A DNA stretch of 40,520 nucleotides from assembly GCA_001579985.1 (NCBI GenBank), contig LRSR01012545.1:1-40520 (forward strand), written 5' to 3'. This document shows positions 11,005 through 20,936 of the stretch, in pieces. The position numbers were made by a program, and so were the translations under genes. How positions within the stretch are numbered: the stretch's first letter is position 1; every line of letters starts with the position of its first letter. The notes beneath the pieces were generated by a model that was not told the origin of the DNA, did no database searches, and saw only the letters and a program-made list of their open reading frames with translations. Source of the DNA: Hypsibius dujardini. Taxonomy: Eukaryota > Tardigrada > Eutardigrada > Parachela > Hypsibiidae.

Positions 11005-12021
11005 ATGACCCAGTCTCGTCGTAGCCCAAATCCGTGTCGCCGCCCGTCTCGGCGTTCCCAATCCTTAACTCCACCGAACTCGCCCGGCTTGACCCGCCGT
11101 CGTGGTGTCGTTTTCCGTCCAGACGACAGCGTCGTCGGAAGCGAATTCCCCGATGACGGGCGCGTCCGTGTCGGCCGTGCTGACCTGCGAGATTTTCTCA
11201 ATCGCGGACGCTTTCTGAGCCGTTCTCGTTCCGTTAGCCCTCGCCGTCCGTCTGAAGATCGGTTCTGGTTCAACGGAACTAGGTTTCCATTCTCACGATC
11301 CCGCCCGGAAACTCCTCCGTACAACCAACGCTCCGACGGACCTCCGAATCGTCCGTCATTTTACCGTAGCCCTCCGTCTCCCTCCGAGTACCGAGACCTT
11401 CTCCGCTTCTCGGATGTAGCTCCTGAATTACCGTTTCCCCGTGGGCCATTTTCGCGTCACAGTCCGTTTGAATACGAGGACCTTCTCCGTTACTCCAATG
11501 TCGCTTCTGGCTATCATTCCCGTGTTGACGGATCGCCTCATCGTGCTCCCGTTCCCCGTCACCGGTCTCCCCGTCCGTTCGAATTCGAGGACCTTCTCCG
11601 TTTCTCCAACGCAGCTGCCGGTCGTCATCCTCACTCGGATGGGCCAACTCACCCTGGGTCATTTCCTCATCATCGTTCCCACCAACCGCCCGAATTCAAG
11701 GACCTTCACGGCTTCTCCCGGGATCCTCAGACCGACGGTTGGGAAAGGTTTCTGATGGACCGAGACGGACGGCCATCGCGCGATCGCTTGACATCGCTGC
11801 CACCGTTCCGGGGTGGACGTTTCAGAATGCCGACAGTTCAGTGTCCGTGTGAGTTTCCGTTACCGTTCTCATCGGAACGTGCCCGCACCTTCAGTCCCAG
11901 GCAAATGGGTGGACTGAACTACACTAACCGGATGCTCGAGTACGATGAACGCTTTGCTCGCCCGGACTGGCATGGAGCTCAACGCGGCGGATTGCGACGG
12001 AATGTCTTGCTGGGGTACTAA
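11005..12021 (+). CDS. Unrecognised Arg/Ser/Pro-rich protein with a repeated EYxDLLRFS motif
   Basis: Single-exon frame of 338 residues with an AAAAATGA start context, first ATG after the predicted transcription start, and AATAAA 120 bp after the stop. I recognise no family. Seen: a basic N-terminal part with RS/SP dipeptides (SRSRSVSPRR at about 72-81), then four spaced copies of a short motif, SEYRDLLRFS (127-136), FEYEDLLRYS (155-164), FEFEDLLRFS (192-201) and PEFKDLHGFS (229-238), separated by Pro/His/Arg-rich linkers. Only two cysteines (near 280). No signal peptide or membrane segment. The composition suggests an intrinsically disordered protein, perhaps nuclear by its RS character; the repeated acidic-hydrophobic motif looks like a docking site. 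Both statements are inference. Neighbours give no clue. Confidence 0.7.
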   Translation: MTQSRRSPNPCRRPSRRSQSLTPPNSPGLTRRRGVVFRPDDSVVGSEFPDDGRVRVGRADLRDFLNRGRFLSRSRSVSPRRPSEDRFWFNGTRFPFSRSRPETPPYNQRSDGPPNRPSFYRSPPSPSEYRDLLRFSDVAPELPFPRGPFSRHSPFEYEDLLRYSNVASGYHSRVDGSPHRAPVPRHRSPRPFEFEDLLRFSNAAAGRHPHSDGPTHPGSFPHHRSHQPPEFKDLHGFSRDPQTDGWERFLMDRDGRPSRDRLTSLPPFRGGRFRMPTVQCPCEFPLPFSSERARTFSPRQMGGLNYTNRMLEYDERFARPDWHGAQRGGLRRNVLLGY

Positions 12022-12143
12022 TCCAATCTGATTTCCGTGTCTGTGTGTTCTTTTTGCATGGGGCGAAACTTTTTTATAATACGGTTCATGACATAACCGA
12101 CCGCGATCATTAGTGTTCCAAAAAATAGAGAAGAACGAGAAAA

Positions 12144-12149
12144 AATAAA
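12144..12149 (+). promoter_or_regulatory. Poly(A) signal AATAAA of the 11005 gene
   Basis: AATAAA lies 123 bp after the stop codon in A-rich sequence. Confidence 0.5.
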
Positions 12150-12388
12150 AAGAATCTTCAAATATCGTTATTCCACTTGAACGGTTAGGGCCCCGTGATG
12201 ACGCACGACTGTGATCTTAGATCAGGTCCTGCCGAGCGGTGATTCTCGAAATTGGAGGCCTCCGCGTGGCGAGAATTGGGCAGAAGTCTTGACTTCCGGC
12301 TAACATCCAATTTATATTAAATTTATATTTAAGAAGGTGCCGCAATTACAGGGAAATCAAGAGTAAGAATAAGCATCGAACGATGGAT

Positions 12389-13856
12389 TCATTCATATCC
12401 ATCCATTCGACCGCGTCTCTGCATCTGCCTGATCCACGGCAGGAGATAGGGGATGCTGGTGTACACTCCTGAATTTCCAGCTGTGCCACACCTTGAAAAT
12501 TATTAACAAAATGTTGCTTCGAATGAATTCGCTGATGGCAAAAACAAATTATGATACGAAAGATCATATATTATCCTGATATAATAGGATGACGCAAGAG
12601 TTTACGCACCCGACGCCCCAACTGACCAGTCCGACGAGCACGTAACCGCTTTGGGCTTTGTTAGACGGGCCGACTGGGAGGGGATCGAAGACCACCAATG
12701 GTCCGCCACTGTCGCCCTTGAGTTAAAAAACAAATACCCAAAGTTTAGGCTGTTTACTTGGCAGAAAAACACAATGCGACATACCTGACAGGCATCGGTC
12801 CCACCACCCTCGGTCCCGGCGCATATCATTGTGGCACTGGAGAACACCTTGCCATAGTTCAAACGGCAGCGTTCGCTGTCAATCACTCGAATCTTCCCTT
12901 GCCGGAGGGCATCAGAAAAGTTGGCCGCTTTTCCTGCTGCACAACGACACAGATACCGAAGATGTTTGCCAGATCGAGAAGCGGAAGAAAAGCCAAATTC
13001 AGACAGACAAACAGACAGACAAACAGACAGACCGACAGGCAGACCGACAGGCAGACCGACAGGCAGACAGACAGACAAACAGGCAGACAGACAGACAGAC
13101 AAACAGACAGACATACCGACAGGTAGACAGACAGACCGACAGACCGATCGACAGACAAACAGTCAGACAGACAGAGAAACAGACAGACAGACAGATATGC
13201 AGGCAGATAGTCAGGCAGCTGTAGCAATATCGGGGAACCCGGATCAGAAATAATTTATGTACTAACGACTGTATTGATCGGGAATCTCGGGAACCGCATC
13301 CACCCCGCCCCAGCCGGTGACCACGACCTCGGCACCCGGACACAGACGAAACTGCTCGCTGGGCAAGCGAACCGGTTGGACCCTCTTACTGAACCGCACT
13401 GGACGCTCTAGTTTCAAGATTGCTACGTCGTTGCGATGCCCGTTGTGGAAGTTGTAGTCCTTATGAACGTAGACTTTGGAGATGCCGATATATGTGTGAA
13501 ATTTCGAGCGTTTATGAACTCCCAGTCCAACACGGTACCCCGACACATTCTTATTGCTGAAGCAAAAGAAACCAATCTCACATTTTCTATCGCGTCTGAA
13601 TTCTTCTGCCGATCTTCGCTTACTCACTATGTATCATAAAGCAATAATCATCGATCCCACAGCAAACACAAGACTCACTTGATAATGCAGACATCCGCGG
13701 CGATGCATTGCACAATGCAGTGGGCGGCTGTGAGGACGGTCTGATTCCCGATGAGGACTCCGCCACAAAAGCTCTCTTGGGGGAAGCTGCCGTTGGATGA
13801 CGCGAGACCGATCAGTGCCTGCCACGGCCATGCATGTGGTCGGGTTTCCACTCCGT
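12389..13856 (-). CDS. Trypsin-like serine protease (S1), five exons
   Basis: Minus-strand exons 13856-13679, 13556-13270, 12936-12785, 12716-12610 and 12491-12389 (stop 12391-12389), all phase-consistent GT-AG joins. The catalytic triad is complete: His in LTAAHC, Asp in RNDVAILKL, Ser in GDSGGPL. The residue six before the serine is Asp (DACQGDSGG) and SGVYT keeps the glycine at position 226, so cleavage after Arg/Lys is expected. The start of the catalytic domain reads DGVETRPHAWPWQ where trypsins have IVGGxEAxPxxWPW. The acceptor of the 12936 exon has alternatives a few codons away. No signal peptide or zymogen cleavage site sits in these exons, so at least one upstream exon is needed; the LysM exon (14791-15100) fits by strand and phase. 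Secreted or membrane-exposed protease is expected. Intron 3 holds an ACAG array. Confidence 0.85.
12999..13212. repeat. ACAG / CAGACCGA microsatellite in protease intron
   Basis: About 210 bp of ACAG tetramers with GGCAGACC and AAACAGAC variants, between the donor at 13269 and acceptor at 12937 of the protease gene. Confidence 0.95.
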
Positions 13857-14770
13857 CTAGGACGGTTTCAAAGAGTTTTTTTTAACTAGTCTGTTTAGTT
13901 GGCAAACGAATTACGGTCGTTAACGCTAACTGACGAAACCGCGAATCTTCTGTTTTTCAATAACCAGCTGGAGCAATAATAACTAATTTGCTCCAGCAAA
14001 TCATTATAGAGCGAGCTGCGAATTTGTGGCAGGATTAAATAAACGGGTTGTCAATGTCTAATTAAATTGAATACTGAGGGAGTCCGCAGTCCGTGTCTAC
14101 AACAATTTGGAATAGTCTTTAATAAATTAAAAAAATAAAAAACTTTGATTTTTATCCATGTTCTTGACAGGAATGGCAACACTTAGATCAGCGGAATCTA
14201 TGCATTGCGGAGAACAACAATCAGTAGCGGAAAATTGAAGTATATTTTATGGGGAACACTCCGAAAGTCTTGGCACTCAGTCATTTACTCTGCACCAAGC
14301 GACTGCTTTTCGAATCACTCAATTTCTATAGTTAGATCACGGCCTTATAAGCGGTAAATCCGAGTTTTACAGACCTGCATGCAGGGATCAGAAAGTAGAT
14401 TCGTTTGGGCAATGGCTAGAACAAATACCGACACTCTTCTTGAGAACAACAATCAATCAATCAAGTCACAAATCAATCAATCAAGCGAAGATAAACATGA
14501 TATGAACATTTTAATATAAAAAAATAAATAATATATATATACTTTTAATTCGAATTAATTTGAAAATTGGAGTTGTGGGATTTCTTGGTGAGCCTCACAA
14601 CGACCCTACTTCGTTTGTTAGAAATGTGCAGATGAAAGGTGTCAATACCTACTATGGCGGAGGGGAAGACGGAGCAAGCCTCCAAACTGTTAGGAGATTC
14701 TGTATTGGTATACCGAAGAAGATACGGATAATATCAGCAAAGATCGTTAGTTCTCTCCCCTGCACAATTT
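13857..14770. other. AT-rich stretch between protease and LysM exons
   Basis: No exon could be supported on either strand. A short AATC-type repeat at about 14451-14487 and a TATATATA run near 14531. If the LysM exon and the protease form one gene, this is the intron. Confidence 0.5.
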
Positions 14771-15100
14771 TCACGCATTACAAGTGTTACCCATCGTTGA
14801 GGACGATCGCAGCGGTCGCTCCGTGGGTGAGGTCGATCCTTCTGATTCGACAATTTGTGTAGTATCGGCGTCCTCTTCCTCATCACCCGCGGGCACACAA
14901 ACAACGTCCCCCGGGCTGAGGAGGTCCCAGTCCAAGTTCCCGTCCACATTGAGCGCTCTAATTGCCGCCGCAGACGTCTCGTACTGCCGGGCGATTGTGA
15001 AGAGCGTCTCCCCGGTCTGGAGAGAGTGACTCCGGTCACAGGCTCTGACATATCCCCATAGAGATAGGCAAACCAAACTCCAGCTCACAATTCGGGCCAT
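14771..15100 (-). CDS. Secreted LysM-domain protein or first exon of a LysM-protease
   Basis: ATG at 15100. Residues 1-20 are a signal peptide (MARIVSWSLVCLSLWGYVRA), followed by one LysM domain (HSLQTGETLFTIARQY to LSPGDVVCVP, about residues 24-70) and a short acidic/serine-rich linker. LysM modules bind N-acetylglucosamine polymers (peptidoglycan, chitin). Read straight through, the frame stops at 14771 and gives 109 residues. A donor-like ATGG|GTAACA at 14790 would instead leave the exon in phase 1, which matches the protease acceptor at 13856; spliced together the frame totals 379 codons including stop. Both readings are possible. An earlier in-frame ATG (15133) exists, but 15100 starts the signal peptide. 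Confidence 0.7.
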   Translation of the reverse strand: MARIVSWSLVCLSLWGYVRACDRSHSLQTGETLFTIARQYETSAAAIRALNVDGNLDWDLLSPGDVVCVPAGDEEEDADTTQIVESEGSTSPTERPLRSSSTMGNTCNA

Positions 15101-15621
15101 TTCTGAGGTTCCGTCGTAAATCGAAGCACACAAAATGACGACTCGTCGATCTGCAGAGCTGGTGCAAGGAAAATCGTCGTAGCGAGTCTATCTACACGTT
15201 CTATCTACACCACAGATGTTATCATCGACCGCGCGACGTAATTTCGAGTTTGGAAATCAAAAACTGGTCCTTATTTTGGCAACTTCTTTTCGCTAAAAAA
15301 GAATGCTGTTTTCTCAAAAAGAGAACAAAAGATCGGTTAATTCGAATTCCTGATAACTAAAACAATTGGCGTCAACGATAAAAAAGCAATATTATGTTTC
15401 GTAAAAAGAATTGAAAAGGATGAAGAATGGCCAATTCATTTTTTTTCACAAACAAAAGACTAACGCTAACAAGCCATTTTCATTTTTACACTCTCATGTA
15501 AATGGGCATTCAGAATTCGAAATTCCCGTTAAAAATTGTTCCGATTTCAGAAGATACAATGCCAGACCGCTTTCCAACACTCGAAATTCAACAAAATTCA
15601 CGGCACAACGCAAAGGTGCAA
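15101..15621. other. Intergenic, LysM gene to RBMX2-like gene
   Basis: AT-rich, no gene recognised. It would hold the 5' flank of the LysM gene and the 3' UTR of the RBMX2-like gene (both minus strand). Confidence 0.5.
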
Positions 15622-16916
15622 CTATCGTCGCTGGGACCTCCCTGACATCGTGGGACCTCCCTGGGACCTCTCTGACATCGTGGGACCTCCCTGGGACCTC
15701 CCTGACATCGTGGGACCTCCCTGGGACCTCTCTGACATCGTGGGACCTCCCTGGGACCTCCCTGAGATCGTGGGACCTCCCTGGGACCTCCCTGACCGGT
15801 CATCGTGCCGCGTTCGCTCACGGTCACTCCCGTAGGTCGGCCGATCGCGATCCCGATCTCGCGGTTGATCCGTTCGGTAGTTTGTCAACTGGCCTCTCTG
15901 ATTGCTTCCGTAGTTCGAACGGTCTCTCTGTCGCGGGGACGGGGAACGCGAACGACGCCACGAAGATGAGTCCTCCTCCTTCTTCTTTCCACTTCCGCCG
16001 GACAGCGCGAGCGGAATGGATGCCGCTTTGCGTTCCAACTCTTTCGCCACGTCCGGACCGCAGCCTACCTCCGCGAGCATCTTCTTGATCTCATCGTCCG
16101 AGCCCTCCTTGGGCGCTTTGTAGTTGGCCACGTGGTCCACGCGGATCGTGCGACCGCAGATTTTGGTGCCGTTGAAGTTGTCCACGGCGAGAATGGTGCT
16201 GCGTTGGTCTTCGTAGCAGATGAAGCAGAAGCCCTTGGACTTGCCGGACTTCTGGTCACGCACCAGGTTGATGTTTACCGGCTCGCCATACCTGAAACAA
16301 CAGCAAAACACGGTGTGTCTATCGGATGTGACCATCAAACTGATCAATCAATCAATCAAACAGTCAGTCAGTCAATCAATCAATCAATCAAACAGTCAGT
16401 CAGTCAGTCAATCAATCAATCAGTCAGTCAGTCAATCAATCAATCAATCAGTTAATCAATCAATCGATCAATCAATCGATCAAGCGTGACAACTTCTAGG
16501 ACTTCCCAAAATGATCGCAAGATGGGCAAAAAATACCAAATGAATAAGGAATAAAAACAGATCGACCTCAAAAGCAACCAGTAACAAAAAATATATATGA
16601 CAAAAGCAGTCTATGGACATTTGCAACACAAGACGCATCAAAAGAAAGTACAACAATACAACAATATAAAAATATATCAATCAATCAAACGTTGCAATTA
16701 CGAATAAACTACCAAGCCAATCGACCAATCAACGCGGACTTACTGCGAGAAAATGCAGATGATGTCTCCCTCTGACAATTCATAAGGTAGTCCGCCGACA
16801 AAAATCCACGCACTATCCTTATACTGTTGGTGCCAGGACTTATCCTCCGAGATTCCGAGTTTCGCTTCACGCTCATTAAGTTCGTTGATCTTGCGGGTGT
16901 TTGTGAGGGGATTCAT
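15622..16916 (-). CDS. RBMX2: RBMX2/Ist3-like RNA-binding splicing protein with repeat tail
   Basis: Two exons, 16916-16744 and 16291-15622 (phase 2 join), 280 residues. The start [20 protein letters not shown] is the typical RBMX2/Ist3 opening. One RRM follows: RNP2 IFVGGL (38-43) and RNP1 [10 protein letters not shown] (about 75-84), through the GRTIRVDHV strand and the conserved NYKAPKE tail. Yeast Ist3 and human RBMX2 work in the RES/activated spliceosome (nucleus), so the same role is expected. After the RRM comes a basic RS/RD-rich region, then from about residue 224 five and a half copies of a 10-residue unit, [12 protein letters not shown], alternating G and E. The frame ends R-R-stop. 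The intron contains an AATC/AGTC microsatellite. An LYR-protein gene ends 94 bp upstream on the same strand. Confidence 0.9.
15633..15797. repeat. 30-bp coding minisatellite in the RBMX2-like tail
   Basis: Tandem 30-bp units (TGGGACCTCCCTGACATCG plus 11 bp) with an alternating C/T variant that gives a 60-bp higher-order period. The frame stays open throughout and each unit encodes ten residues on the minus strand. Confidence 0.95.
16336..16484. repeat. AATC / AGTC microsatellite in RBMX2-like intron
   Basis: CAAT and CAGT tetramers, with CAAA interruptions, between donor 16743 and acceptor 16292. Confidence 0.95.
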
Positions 16917-17010
16917 TATTTTGTGAGTTCTTCCAGAGTTTGACGCGGTTTACAGCACTCGCCCGCGCTTCAGTAACGCCTCTCCCCGCTGAAATCAATT
17001 GCAAAACATG
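16917..17010 (-). promoter_or_regulatory. Possible trans-splice acceptor between LYR gene and RBMX2-like gene
   Basis: On the minus strand the 94 bp between the LYR stop and the RBMX2 start contain GCAATTGATTTCAG|CGG just after the stop, a good 3' splice acceptor with no exon donor of its own gene upstream. In animals with spliced-leader trans-splicing this is the layout of a downstream operon gene. This is inference; a promoter in this gap is not excluded. Confidence 0.35.
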
Positions 17011-17211
17011 TTATTCCATATCACGGAACCGAAACTTGGCAAGGCCTACCTCGATGGAGCGAGAAATATTTTCGGGAAGAGGATTCTCGCGATTTTGCTC
17101 AAATTCCGCACGAACTCGGCTGACGAAATATTCTTTGTCGGTGAATTGAAGGTTCTGGCTGTAGCGGATGAGTTTTTTATACAGGGCCAGGGCCGGGCTT
17201 CTCATAGACAT
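17011..17211 (-). CDS. LYR-motif (Complex1_LYR) mitochondrial microprotein, MIEF1-MP/LYRM-like
   Basis: Intronless frame of 66 residues, [20 protein letters not shown] at the start and ending in FRFRDME. L-Y-K near residue 10 stands where the L-Y-R tripeptide of the family sits, and the order 'basic helix, F/Y-T-D-x-x-Y, R-x-E-F-x-x-N' fits the small LYR proteins; the closest I can recall is the microprotein encoded upstream of vertebrate MIEF1. LYR proteins bind the mitochondrial acyl carrier protein and help assemble respiratory complexes, Fe-S clusters or mitoribosomes. Here the following gene is RBMX2-like, not MIEF1. The frame is open further upstream, but this ATG (or the one two codons later) matches family length. 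Confidence 0.7.
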   Translation of the reverse strand: MSMRSPALALYKKLIRYSQNLQFTDKEYFVSRVRAEFEQNRENPLPENISRSIEVGLAKFRFRDME

Positions 17212-19054
17212 CGTAGAAGCGCAGCAGATCCGGAGAATTCGTAAAAGCGTGCGAACAACGTTCCGTTTTTTGCCATTTAAATGCCTCGTGGTACATAGAT
17301 TCGTTAATGGATTGATTGATTGATTCCTTAATGGATTGATTGATTCATTCATTCATTAATCGATTGATTGATTGATTAATTGATTGAAGGATAAATCCAA
17401 TAAATCTGGTTCAGCGGACCCGCCCAGCGGCCTTGTGACTGCCGCTCCGCTCAAGGCAATGAGGTCAGTGCTAGTCTAGTCTAGAGTGTTTTGTAGACTA
17501 ATTTCATGAACGGGCCTTAATGTGTGACCGCAAGACTACAGCTCATTGATTGAGCAACATTGATTCGGGAATCGGGGCTCGTCTAACGGACAGTCATTAA
17601 AAAAACTTGGACTATTTAATCTTTAAAGTCAAAATCTTTAATTTCAAATTCTAAAATTTTAATTTCAATTACAAAAATTAATTTTTTGCAGGTCCACAAG
17701 ATTCGCTGTTAGTGTCTGAATTCTTTTTACAAAACAATCTTCTGTCTAAAATACTCTTCCCTCTAAAATCAGACACAAAACTGCAAAAATCTCTGACCTA
17801 ACGACTGACGGAGAGATGGCAAATCTAAGCTAAACTAAAAAAACTAAACTAAGGCTAAACTAAAATTTTACTTATTTTTCGGCTTTGTTTTTTTTAGTTG
17901 AATAAAAAAACTTAACTAAAAGTTGTTGTCACTAAAAATTTAACTGGGAAAAAATCAGTTAACTCATTCCCACTAAACCTGGGCTAAAAGTTATAGTTAC
18001 ACTGCTGAAAGAATCTAAACCAAATTCCTTTCTACCTAATTTTACAACTTTAGTAACTTTAGTAAACTAAAAAAACTAATTAGTTTACTAATCAGTAAGA
18101 AATCCAGATACTAGTTGTAACTCTTTTCAACAAGAGTATGGTGTACAAGAAAATAAAAGATACGGTGTCACGGTCACAAGGCGAAGTGACGTTCGACCTT
18201 GACTTCAGCTATGAGCTCGTACTGTGTAGCCTGTGGTTTCACGGATTGCATAACAGATCTTTGACAACTACGGTGATTCATGTGGGAACCATGTTCCTTT
18301 GGTAAGTGAACGCTTCGCGTTCGCTAAAGACACGCCTACAACTTGTTCCTATATAAACACTCGGTCTGGGCTTGGGCTGATTATTATTAGCGTTCTGTAG
18401 TCTCTGCTGCTGGATTCTCTGGAGTCGTTCCGCACCCATAAATCATGCATCATTCCGTTTTCTCGTTTCAGTAGATAGATGGAGCATACAGTAGAGAGTT
18501 GATTAGTTCACCTGATACAGGAACGGACAGGTGACAACGGTAAGGTCATGCTTGTCTTGCAACAGGCACGTTTAATCCCAGACACGATACTCAAGGGATC
18601 GGCATTCGTACGAGTTCAACGTCATTTCAACAAAATAACGTCGACGAGATATATGGTCTGGTGATCTGCTAATTAAACCAATTTCGAGGTTCACATGAAA
18701 CGGACTGCCGGTAATAAGGTGACGTATGAAGGATCGGAAGCTTTTACATACCGGTAAATCTCTCATCTACTGTATCATATTTATGTATCAAGAGGCTGCG
18801 ACGTGGCAGAGACATGTTATTAATCGCCTTACCCGCATTAGTGTTACCGAGTACAATAAATGAGCGGACCGAGATAAAATGAGACAGAATTGCACGACTC
18901 CATATTGTGCAGTTTTTGAGGTGATCGCACTCGCACGCAAGGGAATAAGGAAGATGTTAACTCTGGGTCGGCTCTTGTAGTTATGATAGCCCAGAATGTC
19001 TGCTTCGGTTCTCGATAACATCAGTCTGCAACAAAAGATCCGGGAGCTTAAGCT
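17212..19054. other. Gene-poor stretch with simple repeats
   Basis: An ATTG tetramer repeat at about 17308-17386, then AT-rich sequence rich in CTAAACTAAA words (17830-18110) also seen in the introns of both GPCR genes and at 27320-27600. An isolated TATA box at 18350. No coding region recognised. Confidence 0.5.
18350..18357 (+). promoter_or_regulatory. Orphan TATA box
   Basis: TATATAAA preceded by TTCC and followed by ACACTCGG, in the same local style as the 10692 promoter. No long reading frame follows; at about 18459-18473 a pyrimidine-rich TTTTCTCGTTTCAG acceptor-like site occurs. A non-coding or short transcript is possible. Confidence 0.3.
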
Positions 19055-20936
19055 CTACCCCGTTCCGGTATTCTTCAACTGGTCTACGGAAACAGTGGGT
19101 CTTTGATGGACCAGAAAGATGGGTGCCGGTCCGACCGTCAAAGACTTCTCTCCAGCTGGAAACAGCTTCATGCATATCGTATTCCTCCAGCTTTCGCTCA
19201 GCATCATCGGCAGCCACGGACTCAAAGCCATACCTACAAATCAGGCAACGCAGAATAAAACCAATTTTTGTTTCCCAAAATCACCCAATTATAACAAAGA
19301 ATTGGGCAGATAAAAATAAATTTATTTTTTATTTGAATATTATTATATATTATATCTTATTATTACAGTATGTTATAAGTAATATAATAATATTACGTAT
19401 TATCATTATATTATAAAATATTATTATTTAATAAAATTAATGAAATGTTTTTATTTATTGAAATTTATGAATAAAATAAATTTACTATTTATTTATTAAC
19501 ATTCAATGTCTGTTAACAGAATTCCTCACCGGCATGTTGCAACATAATTAAAATCAACCCAACTTGCTTCATGTCTCCCGGGCTCCTCACTGCAAACGCC
19601 TGTATCGTGGACGGGAGGAAGCACACAATGAACACCAAACACGTGACGCATGTGCTCTTCGCCACCCGGACTTCTTTTTTGATCTGCCGTAACGTTCCGG
19701 CAGCCAGCGCGCCCGATGTGACATCTTCCAGCACAACGCGATGTCGCCGTTGCGAGTTCATGGTGACCTTCACCCAAATCGCCAGATATGAGGCGCAAAT
19801 TAAGACCACCGCCACTCCGGTTGTAATCGCTCGTGATGCCGTGAGAAAAGCCTTTTCCCGTTTTAGAAAAGTGCATTTATAAGTGGGATCCCCGACGAAA
19901 CCGTAGGACGTTCCGAGATGGAACAACGGGAAGATATAAATGACGATTGTGATGAACCACGGACTGACTAATAAAATTGATAGAAGTATTTTGGATTTCA
20001 GGATTCGGACTCGTTTGTAAAAGATGATGACGCAGTAACGGTTGACGGCGATCGCTGCGTGGCACAGCACGACCACGTAGACTAAGGCAACGTTGGTGAA
20101 GGCGGAAAACTGACACCAAAAATCGTTGGCCGGATCGGCGAGAAAGTTACGGTCCTGTGTGATGTACGTGAGGATCTGGAAGTTGGGACGACAAGATCAA
20201 ACTAATTAAAACTAAAATTAAACTTTTTTCCAACTACTTTTTTAGTTTTAGTTGAGTTTTTGTTGAAAAAGTAAACCAACATTAGGATATAAGTTTATTG
20301 AAAAACATATAAACAACTAAACTTAGTTAAGAATTGTCAACAAAAACTAAGCTAAACAGCTAAGATCGGCGAGAAAGTTGCGGTCCTGTGTGATGTATGT
20401 GAGGATCTGGAAACGTAAGCTAAAGTAAAACTGAAATTTTACCAACTTTAGTTTTGGTTTTAGCTTGCTTGCTTTCTAAACAAAAACGAAATTATGGTTA
20501 AATATTTTATGGGAAAGAAAAATAAAAGAACTAATTCTCGTTGGCTACGCGTACTATAAAAAATGGCCAAATAACTTTACAGTTTGTCGGTGCTAAAAAA
20601 GACTTGAAATAATCATCTTTAGAAGCTAATTTTTAAGCTGAAAATTTTAAGCTATCTGATTTTAGTCTTTGTCGTCACTACCTGGAAAGGTCCACTGAAA
20701 ATGCAGAAAAATAAGCTGGATAGGCAGAGATTAAGGAAACAGGCTTTGACGGATTGTCGGTGCTTTTTGTCGTTGTGGAGGACGACAAGGAAAGTGACAC
20801 AACCGATGAATCCGATTATCACGATTGGAATCGTGACAACTCCAAGCGCGACACTACTGTTGCTTGACTGGGAATTGTTTTGGCGGCTAACAAACGATTC
20901 ATTGGTGCTGTTTAAGTTCATTTTGTCAAACATCAC
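19055..20936 (-). CDS. Rhodopsin-like (class A) GPCR, copy 1, Tre1/moody-like
   Basis: Three exons: 20936-20682, 20175-19530 and 19233-19055 (phases 0 and 1), 359 residues. Exon 1 has an N-glycosylatable N-terminus (several N-x-S/T) and TM1-TM2; exon 2 has TM3 to TM6; exon 3 has the last helix and tail. TM3 keeps the extracellular cysteine (NDFWCQFSAF) and ends in N-R-Y in place of D-R-Y, a feature of the Tre1/moody group, as is the TM2 style CLSSLFFCIFSGPFQ. TM6 reads CFLPSTIQAF. In TM7 the usual NPxxY is replaced by SPWLP. Ligand unknown; coupling to G proteins at the plasma membrane is expected. Closest relative is copy 2 at 24036-25766, with the same exon phases. Intron 1 contains a second, partial copy of the start of exon 2 (20363-20411). 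Confidence 0.85.
20363..20411 (-). pseudogene. Duplicated 5' fragment of GPCR exon 2
   Basis: About 48 bp nearly identical to 20134-20180, including the CCAG acceptor and the first codons of exon 2 (ILTYITQDRNFLAD), then the match stops. It sits in intron 1 upstream of the real exon, so it offers a decoy acceptor with no usable exon. Confidence 0.7.

Noticed and set aside
11279-11662. Antisense frames across the 11005 gene
   Set aside because: Shadow of a GC-rich Arg/Pro-rich coding strand; codon pattern supports the plus strand.
12180-12300. GC-rich stretch checked as a possible tRNA or structured RNA
   Set aside because: No acceptor stem or A/B box arrangement could be built.
14641-14690. 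Possible small exon between the LysM exon and the protease (acceptor CTAACAG)
   Set aside because: In the phase required by the LysM exon it runs into a stop before a usable donor.
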